Source of the DNA: Bacteroides sp.
GTDB lineage: Bacteria; Bacteroidota; Bacteroidia; Bacteroidales; Bacteroidaceae
Direction: 5' to 3'
DNA length: 31,957 bases
Assembly: GCA_019412865.1 (NCBI GenBank)
Contig: DXOJ01000049.1
Coordinates: forward strand, 1-31,957
The translations under genes and the position numbers were made by a program. How positions within the stretch are numbered: the stretch's first letter is position 1; the number at the start of each line of letters is the position of its first letter. Positions 1-8,155 of this stretch are shown here, in pieces. The notes below the pieces were generated by a model. It made no database searches. It saw only the letters and a program-made list of their open reading frames with translations, and was not told the origin of the DNA.

Positions 1-48
1 CTGACTGTTAATCAGAGGGTCCTTGGTTCAAGTCCAAGAGGAAGAGCA
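1..48 (+). tRNA. tRNA-Asn (GTT), 5' end cut off by the window
   Basis: The window opens inside the anticodon stem. The loop reads CTGTTAA, so the anticodon is GTT (Asn), closed by the TCAGA side of the stem. A T-arm follows with stem CTTGG/CCAAG around the loop TTCAAGT at about 24-38, then the acceptor 3' strand AGGAAGA, the discriminator G at 46, and CA. The 5' half lies outside the window, so the acceptor pairing cannot be checked. A terminator follows directly, so the gene probably ends its transcript here. No second copy of the tRNA 3' end was seen in the window that would mark an integrated element. Confidence 0.9.
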
Positions 49-53
49 AAAAA

Positions 54-85
54 GAAGCCACCTGAATGGGTGGCTTTCTTTTTTT
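54..85 (+). terminator. Intrinsic terminator after tRNA-Asn, possibly bidirectional
   Basis: The stem AGCCACC (56-62) pairs with GGTGGCT (69-75) around a 6-nt loop, and a T-rich run (TTCTTTTTTT, 76-85) follows on the plus strand. On the minus strand the same hairpin is followed by the complement of the A-run at 48-53, so it could also stop transcription from the GntR gene, which ends at 109. Confidence 0.85.
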
Positions 86-108
86 AATATCATTAATAGA
101 ACTTTCTT

Positions 109-1134
109 TTAAAGAGAGTTACGTATAATCACTTTCGTCGGGTTACGCTTATATATTATATTTTTATTCAAGATAACAGAAGCCGCAGCCTTCCCCATCA
201 TCTCAAAATCTGTAGAAATGACAGTAATACCTCCTTCCAATATTTCTTTTACAGCTGTGTCATTATAAGAAATCAAACCTATTTCCTTACCTAACTCATA
301 TCCTTTCTTCTTTGCCAGTTTAATCAAGGATACATCATCCGTATCATATCTACTAAAAGTAATATAAGCATTCCCTTTACGGAAATTTTTCTCTTCTACA
401 TTCGATTCTATAGAATATGGCAGTTCACTTTTTACACAATAGTGCAGAAAACCATCAATTACTTGTTGTGCATGAATTGCTTCCGGACGCGCTATCAGAA
501 TCAGTTTTTCATATTTTTTCAACCGATCCTGCAACTGTAAAAGACTACAATAGATATCATAGCCATAATCTTGATAAATACAACTATAGTTACCACTCAA
601 TCCTTGTTGGTTATAATCTATGATTATTCTTTTTTCAGCCGGAATCAGGTTTAAAACATCTGTCACATCTTCCTTCAAAAAAGTAGCTATAATATAATGC
701 GTATAATTGCCCAAGTTTTCTTTAATGAGTTTCTCAAAAACTTTATAGTTATGATGATGAAAGTAAATGTCAATATCTCCCACATCCTTCAAAGATTTGA
801 AGATAGAACGATAGATCTGTTCACGCATCACATTCATCTTATCCAATAACAGAAATACATGATAAGAATGGTTTATAGAGACCTTCTTTACAAAATACCC
901 TTTTCTATAAATTGCTTCAATTACCCCCATCTCCAACAAGTAATTCAACCCTTTCAGCAAAGTCTCCTTACTCATGCGCAATTGCGTTTGCAGTTGGTTA
1001 AGTGAAGGTATTTGATCGCCTATCTGAAGTGTTCCATCTTCAATTAGTGAATTAATATAATCCACTAACTGAAGATACTTCATTCGTGAAGCAGGTTTCT
1101 TCTGTTCCGTTATATCAAGATTTTCGTTTTGCAT
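109..1134 (-). CDS. GntR-type transcriptional regulator with sugar-binding C-terminal domain
   Basis: The protein has 341 residues. Residues of about 15-75 form a GntR winged helix (IGDQIPSLNQLQTQL, then MSKETLLKGLNYL and a wing ending in KGYFVKK). The rest resembles a LacI/periplasmic-binding-protein fold (GLISYNDTAVKEIL near the C-terminus), the usual design of one-component sugar sensors in Bacteroides. The reading frame extends upstream to a TTG at 1164, but that TTG lies inside a promoter -7 box (1161-1169), so the ATG at 1134 is chosen. The gene lies at the 3' end of the PUL operon, in the same direction but with its own promoter. It probably controls the PUL in response to a sugar; ligand and operator are unknown. 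Confidence 0.88.
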   Translation of the reverse strand: MQNENLDITEQKKPASRMKYLQLVDYINSLIEDGTLQIGDQIPSLNQLQTQLRMSKETLLKGLNYLLEMGVIEAIYRKGYFVKKVSINHSYHVFLLLDKMNVMREQIYRSIFKSLKDVGDIDIYFHHHNYKVFEKLIKENLGNYTHYIIATFLKEDVTDVLNLIPAEKRIIIDYNQQGLSGNYSCIYQDYGYDIYCSLLQLQDRLKKYEKLILIARPEAIHAQQVIDGFLHYCVKSELPYSIESNVEEKNFRKGNAYITFSRYDTDDVSLIKLAKKKGYELGKEIGLISYNDTAVKEILEGGITVISTDFEMMGKAAASVILNKNIIYKRNPTKVIIRNSL

Positions 1135-1160
1135 TACGACCAAGATTAAATAAAATTTTA

Positions 1161-1192
1161 GCAAATATACTTAAATACCATGATAAAGCAAA
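1161..1192 (-). promoter_or_regulatory. Bacteroidales promoter for the GntR-type regulator
   Basis: On the minus strand TTTG (1189-1192) is followed after 19 bp by TATATTTGC (1161-1169), an exact match to the TAnnTTTG consensus at the right spacing. Transcription should start near 1155, giving a leader of about 20 nt before the ATG at 1134. Confidence 0.8.
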
Positions 1193-1265
1193 CTATTAGA
1201 CAGACAAAATCTTGTACCTTCTCCACACTCTCACAAGAACAATATTTTATTCAAAATATATTGAG

Positions 1266-3548
1266 TTATTCATAACACTTTACTGCAAATAAAGCTGCTG
1301 GAATCAGGCCGGAAGGATGTTCCAGAACGATTCTGATCTCATCCGTAACCAACTTCTCTGGAAATATAATCTCATTTATCGATTGATGATTATCATTCTT
1401 CTCATAAATCAATTGATTTGTGCCATCATATATTCTATATTTCTCTACACAGAACGGCATTTTATATTCCGGATGTGTCATTTGAACTGTTTCCATAGGC
1501 TGATCATAATCTGTATCAAAAAAGAGAGAGAGCTTCCCGACAGAAATAGCAGCATCCCATTTAATTGTCAAAGTCGGATTCGGATCTTTCAATTCTGCCA
1601 CCCAAGCATTGGGTGATTGAACTGGACGGTCAATACCATTATTAATATTCGAAACAGGAAAAGCATAACAGTCTTTTTCTGTTCGAATAGCGATATTATA
1701 TCCCTCTGGTCTCCGCTTCGGACACCAGAATTCAAATTCCTCTATTCCAATATCTTCTGGGGGAGTTTGTTTTCCAAAATTGGAAACAGCTTCATTCACC
1801 GTATTAAATACAGACAAAATTCCAGTAATCCTTTCTTGAGTATATTGCAACTGCACCAAAGGATTTTTCTTGAAAACAAGAAAAACATATTGCTCCTCCG
1901 GCATCACAGTTCCAAAAACTAACTCTAACTGTTGTTTACCTTGATGCAAAGCTAGTATTTTAGTTTCCAGAACCACATCCGGAGTATGATTGAATGCTTT
2001 ACTGCTAATACGAAGTTCCACTTCCAAAGCTGTTTCTTCAGAAGCACAAAGATCAACTTGCACTTTTCCCAATACATCCCCTTTTTGTAAAGGAATCATT
2101 TGAGCTACAGACTCATCCAGCACCTGCATCTCCCCATCCGCCGGAAACCCCTTAAAATGGTACTCACTGGATGCAGTCAAAGTAGCTTTCGTTACCAAAT
2201 TCTCTTCGTCCCTGATTATCATATCAGGGATATACTGCCCCATTCTTGATAATTTCTTCTGCAATTCAGATACTTTCCCTAAAGAATATACTTCTCTCGG
2301 AGAGATGTTTTCTTTCAGACACATCGCCGCAGCCATCGCAACAGCCTGAGCACTGTGTGCAGAAGTAGCCATTACACGGGTTGAACCGAAAGCAACATGC
2401 GATACACTAATAATTCTTCCTGCAAGAAAAAGATTCTCAATTCCCCTGCTATAAAGACAACGGTAAGGAATCTGATATACCCCTTTCGCATGCCACTGAT
2501 TACAAGCAGATTCCTCACCGAACACGCCGGCTGCCGGATGTAAATCAATACTCCATCCGCCATAAGAGACCGCATCTTCATGATGTCTTTGTTCTATGAC
2601 ATCCTGCTGAATCAGCATATAGTCGCCTTCAAACCTTCTGCTCTCCCGTTTTCCGGGAATACAGCCTACCCATTCCAGCGTCATTGTCTCCGCTTCCGGA
2701 TATTTACCCGAGTTCTTGATATAATCCCACGCTCCATAAATAACCTTCCACAGTTCCCATTTAATTTGTTCCGTATCATGTACCGTATCCAAGTCGCCAC
2801 CATATTCAACCCACCATAATTTACAACCATGTTCTTTCGCATTGAAACTACGAAATCGGGGAACAGTCTTCGTTACATCCATTGCATAAGAAGGAGCTAC
2901 ATATTTAACCGGCTTGCCAGTATCCTTTGTGTAGAAATATAAACTGTGTCCCAAAAGTTCACCATAATCCTCTGCCGGTGCAAACTTTTCGCCAAACTCC
3001 TCTCTGCTTTCAGCCCCCATACGGTAAGGAGCCCCGGAAAGAAAACCGACAACGCCATCACCGGAAGCATCACAAAATAAAGGAGCAGTTATTTCGTACA
3101 TAGTACTGTTCTGGCTACAAAACCCTCTGACACTTTCTATTTTATGACCGGCACTCTTTTTTACCTCATACACGCAAGTATTCAGCAATAAAGTTATATT
3201 TGGTTCGCTTACCACCTTGTCAAGCATGACAGAATCAAAAATGATCGGATTCCCCTCCGAATTACGGAACGTATTTTCCACCATAATTTCATCTATCACA
3301 CCGCCTTCACGCGCCCAGCGATTATTATTTCCCATATGAGAAGTTGCTCCAAGCATCCACAACCTTATTTCGCTGGAACCATTCCCCCCCAATACCGGAC
3401 GATCTTGTATAAGTACCACTTTCAGACCTTGGCGAGCCGCGGTTATAGCAGCACAAACCCCTGAAATACCTCCACCTACTATTACAAAATCAGCCTGAAG
3501 GACATCCGTGTTAAACATTCTCACACTATTAAACTTATCAAGTACCAT
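1266..3548 (-). CDS. FAD-dependent oxidoreductase with C-terminal beta-sandwich domains
   Basis: The 760-residue protein starts with a Rossmann FAD-binding fold: FVIVGGGISGVCAA at about 21-34, the end of the second strand at VVLIQDRP (44-51), and GGNGSSEIR just after. This is the pattern of the FAD_oxidored family (PF12831), whose members act on varied and often unknown substrates. From about 450 to the end the sequence is beta-rich and looks like one or two galactose-binding or discoidin-like modules. No signal peptide is visible: the hydrophobic stretch from residue 20 is the FAD strand itself. It therefore probably acts in the cytoplasm, unlike most of the PUL enzymes. It is the last gene of the operon, 43 bp after GH3. 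Oxidation of an imported sugar or aglycone is a guess. The start could also be Met11. Confidence 0.8.
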   Translation of the reverse strand: MVLDKFNSVRMFNTDVLQADFVIVGGGISGVCAAITAARQGLKVVLIQDRPVLGGNGSSEIRLWMLGATSHMGNNNRWAREGGVIDEIMVENTFRNSEGNPIIFDSVMLDKVVSEPNITLLLNTCVYEVKKSAGHKIESVRGFCSQNSTMYEITAPLFCDASGDGVVGFLSGAPYRMGAESREEFGEKFAPAEDYGELLGHSLYFYTKDTGKPVKYVAPSYAMDVTKTVPRFRSFNAKEHGCKLWWVEYGGDLDTVHDTEQIKWELWKVIYGAWDYIKNSGKYPEAETMTLEWVGCIPGKRESRRFEGDYMLIQQDVIEQRHHEDAVSYGGWSIDLHPAAGVFGEESACNQWHAKGVYQIPYRCLYSRGIENLFLAGRIISVSHVAFGSTRVMATSAHSAQAVAMAAAMCLKENISPREVYSLGKVSELQKKLSRMGQYIPDMIIRDEENLVTKATLTASSEYHFKGFPADGEMQVLDESVAQMIPLQKGDVLGKVQVDLCASEETALEVELRISSKAFNHTPDVVLETKILALHQGKQQLELVFGTVMPEEQYVFLVFKKNPLVQLQYTQERITGILSVFNTVNEAVSNFGKQTPPEDIGIEEFEFWCPKRRPEGYNIAIRTEKDCYAFPVSNINNGIDRPVQSPNAWVAELKDPNPTLTIKWDAAISVGKLSLFFDTDYDQPMETVQMTHPEYKMPFCVEKYRIYDGTNQLIYEKNDNHQSINEIIFPEKLVTDEIRIVLEHPSGLIPAALFAVKCYE

Positions 3549-3591
3549 CTTCTCGTATCTAATTAATTTTACTTCTATTTTAGCTCTAAAC

Positions 3592-6087
3592 CTACTTTTC
3601 TATCTGTATCACCTTACGCAACCGGATGTCGTCAGACGCACTTCCTACAAGCACTTCGTAACTTCCCACATCATAATCAAAATCTTTCAATTCCGTCTTA
3701 TAATAAGAAAAAGCATCCTTATCCAACGTTATTTCTATTTCTTGTACGGTATTTTTCCTAATAAAATGCTTGGCAAACCCTTTAAGCTCCTTATAAGGTC
3801 TTTCAACCTTCGGGTTTATAGGTCGAATATATACCTGTGCTGTTTCTGCTCCGTCATGCTTCCCTGTATTTTTTACAGTAAACCGAATCTTAACCACCAA
3901 GTCTCTGCCTTTTTCCCTATCTATACGTAAGTCAGAGTATTTAAACGTGGTATAAGACATTCCATAGCCGAATGCAAATTGAGGTTTCGTTTCACTGACA
4001 TCATAATGCCTATACCCCATAAAAAGTCCCTCTTTATATTCTACCCGCTTATCACCATCCACATCGTAATAATATGGATAGGCCGGATTATCTTCCCATT
4101 TCTTTTCAAAAGAGATAGGTAGTTTCCCACTGGGGTTTACCTTCCCAAACAGAATTTCAGCAACAGCCGTTCCACCCTCCTGACCGGCATACCACAAATG
4201 TAACAAAGAAGGAACTTTATCTATCCATTTTGACATATCCACATTTCCACCCGCATTCAGCAACACAACCGTATTGGGATTGGCAGCCGTAATACACTGT
4301 ACTAAACTATCCTGATATTCGGGCAACTCGAAAGGACGATCATTACTTTCACGTTCACTACTTTCATTAAATCCAATGTTCACAATAGCCACATCAGATT
4401 TCCTGGCAATCTCTACAGCCTCATCAAAAAGCAATCTATCCTCTCTCCATCCAAAAGAAATATCAACAGGATGCACATTAGCAAAATATTCAAGGACAAC
4501 AGGATATTCCTTCCCGGCCTCCAACGCCAATACAGTCTCACGAGTCGTTATTCCTTGGTCTCTCCACTCATTAATCAGCATTTCCGTACCAATCTTCAAG
4601 CGGAACCCATCGAATCCTCTGACTATGAACCGGTAATTAGCAGTCTTCTCCGGACGTACGACTCCACTCCATCGCATGGAACAGTGGTCATACGGAATAC
4701 CTTTGTTTTCGGCAGCAATATGCCAGCCGTTACCTATATTAACAATCGTATCTATCACAGTTCTTGCCGGCGCTCCCTTTAAACGAATATTATCAAAGTA
4801 TTCAGCTTTAAGTCCTTTAATCCGACTCCCCGCTTCTGTGTAAAAAATTGCATTAACAACTGTTTCTGTCAAGGTAGGTACTCCGGGTGCATACGAAATC
4901 TGAAGATCCTGTCCGACATTCTTTAACCCATCCAATACTGAAACAGAATGAAACGGAAATGTATAAGAACTTCCACCTCCCGATATATAAGAGTTTGCAT
5001 TAGGACCAATCACAGCAACTGACTTCACTTTTGAAGGATTCAATGGAAGTAGATCATTCTCATTCTTCAATAATACAATACCTTCTCTAGCCAACTCCAA
5101 TGCCACTTTTGCCGCTTCCGGATTATTGTATGGAATAGAGCTATCCAACTGTTCATTATCAAAAAAACCGAACCGAAACATTATCCTCAGAATTCTCTTC
5201 ACTTTCTCGTCAATAGTCGCTTCCTTCACTTTTCCAGCTTTTATCGCAGGCATCAGATTCTCCTTATTCATCCATTTGGCACGCGGCATTTCCAAATCCA
5301 AACCACCATTAGCAGCCTCCACAGCGTCATAAGTAGCCGACCAGTCACTCATAACAATTCCATCAAATCCCCATTGTTTTCTCAACACCTGATTATTCAA
5401 ATAATCATTCTGCGTGGCATGTACTCCATTCACCGGATTATAGCTATCCATAACGGCACCCGCACCAGCTTCCTGAATGGCGGCTCTATAGACAGGCAGA
5501 TATATTTCATGCAACACACGCTCATCAATATCACTGCTTACATTGTTCCTGTCCCACTCCTGATTGTTCGCAGCATAATGTTTCAGAGTAGCCACCACTT
5601 TCTGATCCTGCAATCCTTTTACGTAACCTATAGCTACCTGAGAGTTCAAATATGGATCTTCCGTGAAATACTCAAAATTTCTTCCGCACAAAGGAGAACG
5701 AACGATATTCACACCCGGTCCCAATAATATATGTACACCACGTGCTTTAGAATCTCTCCCCAATTGCTTTCCCAATTCATACACCAGCTCTCTGTTCCAG
5801 GTCGAAGCAGTCAGTACCCCTGCCGGATAAGCTGTCGATTTTCCATCTTTATGCGTACCGACAGGACCATCCGTCAACTTTATCTCGGGCACGCCCAAAC
5901 GTTCGATTCCCCTTATATAAAAGCCTTTATATCCTCCTATATAATCTAATTTTTCTTCCAATGTCATGCGGTGGAGCAAATCATTCGTCCTGTCCTCCAC
6001 AGGAGCTGTTTTATCTTTATATATCTGAGCAAAGCCGCCCATAGAAAAACAACTCAAAATCCCAGCGATCATTAAATGCTTCATCAT
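3592..6087 (-). CDS. Glycoside hydrolase family 3 (beta-glucosidase/xylosidase type) with PA14 insert
   Basis: The 831-residue protein has a signal peptide (about 1-20, ending GGFAQ). The GH3 (beta/alpha)8 domain covers about 35-300, with KHYAANN at 169-175 and the catalytic nucleophile Asp248 in GIVMSDW. The second GH3 domain (from about 335) is interrupted by a PA14 domain at about 424-547 (LKAEYFDN to ISFGW), a known insert in this family that shapes the active site. It resumes with NESSERESNDRPF; the acid/base is probably Glu578 or Glu580. A fibronectin-3-like domain closes the C-terminus. All expected residues are present. It should release terminal beta-linked sugars from oligosaccharides in the periplasm; glucose, xylose or galactose specificity cannot be read from sequence. 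It lies 16 bp after the SGNH gene. Confidence 0.92.
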   Translation of the reverse strand: MMKHLMIAGILSCFSMGGFAQIYKDKTAPVEDRTNDLLHRMTLEEKLDYIGGYKGFYIRGIERLGVPEIKLTDGPVGTHKDGKSTAYPAGVLTASTWNRELVYELGKQLGRDSKARGVHILLGPGVNIVRSPLCGRNFEYFTEDPYLNSQVAIGYVKGLQDQKVVATLKHYAANNQEWDRNNVSSDIDERVLHEIYLPVYRAAIQEAGAGAVMDSYNPVNGVHATQNDYLNNQVLRKQWGFDGIVMSDWSATYDAVEAANGGLDLEMPRAKWMNKENLMPAIKAGKVKEATIDEKVKRILRIMFRFGFFDNEQLDSSIPYNNPEAAKVALELAREGIVLLKNENDLLPLNPSKVKSVAVIGPNANSYISGGGSSYTFPFHSVSVLDGLKNVGQDLQISYAPGVPTLTETVVNAIFYTEAGSRIKGLKAEYFDNIRLKGAPARTVIDTIVNIGNGWHIAAENKGIPYDHCSMRWSGVVRPEKTANYRFIVRGFDGFRLKIGTEMLINEWRDQGITTRETVLALEAGKEYPVVLEYFANVHPVDISFGWREDRLLFDEAVEIARKSDVAIVNIGFNESSERESNDRPFELPEYQDSLVQCITAANPNTVVLLNAGGNVDMSKWIDKVPSLLHLWYAGQEGGTAVAEILFGKVNPSGKLPISFEKKWEDNPAYPYYYDVDGDKRVEYKEGLFMGYRHYDVSETKPQFAFGYGMSYTTFKYSDLRIDREKGRDLVVKIRFTVKNTGKHDGAETAQVYIRPINPKVERPYKELKGFAKHFIRKNTVQEIEITLDKDAFSYYKTELKDFDYDVGSYEVLVGSASDDIRLRKVIQIEK

Positions 6088-6103
6088 TCTATTCTACTAT
6101 TTG

Positions 6104-8155
6104 TTATTTAATATACTTGGAGATAACCTCTTTCCACACTGCATAACCTTCAGCCGTCAGATGTAACCCATCCTCCCGATAATGTTCCGGAAATAATTCC
6201 CCTTTTGGTGTAAACATCGGATTATATACATCTGCGTAAGCAGTATTCATTTGTTGCTCTACAAACTCTTTTATCAACGCATTTGTCTGCTCGATCCTCT
6301 CTTTGTCCTTCAATCTCCGCACAGACGGTTTGATAGAAATAAAGATAATTTCCGCTTCCGGTTTTTCTTTCCGGAGAATAAAGAACAATCTCTTAATCTG
6401 CTCCAATATTTCATCCGGAGTCCATTGGTAACCAATATCATTATCTCCTTCGTAAACAAAAATCTGTTTAGGATGATAAGGGCTTATCAAGCGGTCTTTG
6501 TAATTAATCAAATCTATTGTTTTCGTGCCGGAAACTCCCCGGTTAAGAACCGGCTTCCCGGGAAAATCATCTGCCAAAGTTTTCCAATTCTCCATCGTCG
6601 AACTACCCACAAAAAGAATCAAATCTTTTGCCGGAGGATTGATGGAATCCGCCTTTTCATAACGCTTCATTTTCTGTTCCCACTTCAGTTGTTGTGGCAG
6701 TTTAGGCACTCCCTTTATGCGTTCGCATGGAATCGGTTTTCCACGTAAGAGTATCCTTCCTAAATAAATTGTAGACTGATCATACTTTTCAGGATGAGCT
6801 GTTATATCCTCCCATTGTTTATTACCGAGTATTTTTTTCTTGTCAGCTTTCTCAGAAGAGACTCGAATAGTTACTTGATGAATACCTTTTTTCAACTTTA
6901 TCACATCATACTGCCCCCGATAACGATTGTTACACCAAGAATTAAAACGATTCAAAGTATAATTCCCGATACGATCATTCGCCTCATATAGATGAAAACC
7001 TTTAGTACTAATCTCTTTCAATCGAACAAATTTTCCATCAATCAGAACTTCCACTTGCCCTACTTCTGGACCGCCAATATCAAATAAGCCTATCATATCT
7101 CCTTCAAAGCCAAAAGAAAATGATGACCCTTCCTTACTACTAGTCATCACTGTATCGAACCAGCCAGAAAACTTCTTTAAAGAAGGGGTCACTGATGTAT
7201 TAATCTCTTTCCATGAATTATCACAAGAAGCAATCTGTGAAGGGATATACATTTCGGCTTCTTCCCACTCCGAACCGAAAAGCGGTTCAGGAAGCATATG
7301 TACCTGCGAAGCACTATTTTCTTTTCGTATTTTCTCCAGTCCTCGTGCAATCGCGGAAGCATATAAGTTCCCTCCATCAGTGATAGGGTGTACCCCGTCA
7401 TTAGAGAATAAAATTTTCCCAACGGCAACTTCTTTGGTCCCTTTCCAAAGTAGCTTACCAGCCTTTTCAAGTGCTGCCGCCTCCATGCCTAAATGAATAG
7501 AAGGGAGTTGGTAATACGTTGCAATATCTTCCAATCTTTTAATCACTTGTGGAACATCCCCTTTCTGATAGACAGTAGCCTGATTCGTATAAATCGTATA
7601 AATCAAACAAATATCCGTATGAGGATTCTCTTTTATAATCTTTCGGATCATTCCCTCCATTCCGTCAGGATAACCACCATTTACGGCAAATTCAATAAAA
7701 ATAAGATCCGGTTTGTACTGTAATACTTGTTCCCGAATCCGGAAAGCACCCAAATCCGTACCCGTACCAGACACTCCGGCATTAATCCATTTAAAACAGG
7801 TATTAGAAAAAGTATTTTCCATGTATCGGGTAGTTTGCAAACGATAGCAATAATCTCCTTGCGTTATGCTACCACCAATAAAAGCAACCGTAATTTCCTG
7901 CTCTTTCTTTATTTTTGAGTAAAAGTTAGGAAGCCCCTTTCTTACCGTACATTCTTTCTCATCATAATAATTTCCGAGTTGTATCAATGGAATTTCCTTA
8001 TCTGCCGTTGTATACACCAAAGGAGAGGCCCCTGCCTGCGAAGCAGCAATCTTATCCAAATCAGCGCGACTTTGTCCATAAACGCAGGGAAATACCGTCA
8101 TTAATACCATTCCTGCAATAATAGTCCCTAATTGTCGTATCTGTATCATTTTCAT
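6104..8155 (-). CDS. Secreted protein with two SGNH/GDSL esterase domains
   Basis: The 683-residue protein has a signal peptide ending near residue 28 (CVYGQS). The first SGNH domain (about 88-275) shows FIGGSITQG with Ser96, an Asn159 block, and SNDGVHP with Asp253/His256. A beta-sandwich linker region follows (about 310-475). The second SGNH domain (about 510-683) shows FVGSSTMENW with Ser518 or Ser519, EGDND at 569-573, and EDGLHLT with Asp662/His665. Both triads look complete, so this is probably a two-headed carbohydrate esterase that removes acetyl or other acyl groups. The two catalytic domains differ clearly, so they may act on different ester positions and are not a recent duplication. 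Its ATG overlaps the previous stop by 4 bp (ATGA), which implies translational coupling. Confidence 0.88.
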   Translation of the reverse strand: MKMIQIRQLGTIIAGMVLMTVFPCVYGQSRADLDKIAASQAGASPLVYTTADKEIPLIQLGNYYDEKECTVRKGLPNFYSKIKKEQEITVAFIGGSITQGDYCYRLQTTRYMENTFSNTCFKWINAGVSGTGTDLGAFRIREQVLQYKPDLIFIEFAVNGGYPDGMEGMIRKIIKENPHTDICLIYTIYTNQATVYQKGDVPQVIKRLEDIATYYQLPSIHLGMEAAALEKAGKLLWKGTKEVAVGKILFSNDGVHPITDGGNLYASAIARGLEKIRKENSASQVHMLPEPLFGSEWEEAEMYIPSQIASCDNSWKEINTSVTPSLKKFSGWFDTVMTSSKEGSSFSFGFEGDMIGLFDIGGPEVGQVEVLIDGKFVRLKEISTKGFHLYEANDRIGNYTLNRFNSWCNNRYRGQYDVIKLKKGIHQVTIRVSSEKADKKKILGNKQWEDITAHPEKYDQSTIYLGRILLRGKPIPCERIKGVPKLPQQLKWEQKMKRYEKADSINPPAKDLILFVGSSTMENWKTLADDFPGKPVLNRGVSGTKTIDLINYKDRLISPYHPKQIFVYEGDNDIGYQWTPDEILEQIKRLFFILRKEKPEAEIIFISIKPSVRRLKDKERIEQTNALIKEFVEQQMNTAYADVYNPMFTPKGELFPEHYREDGLHLTAEGYAVWKEVISKYIK

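Noticed and set aside
1..48. tRNA-Asn as an integration site for a mobile element that carries the PUL
   Set aside because: No second copy of the tRNA 3' end, no integrase and no mobilisation gene is visible in the window.
1242..1259. Hairpin ATATTTT/AAAATAT as terminator of the PUL operon
   Set aside because: The stem is purely A/T and no T-run follows on the minus strand; support is too weak.
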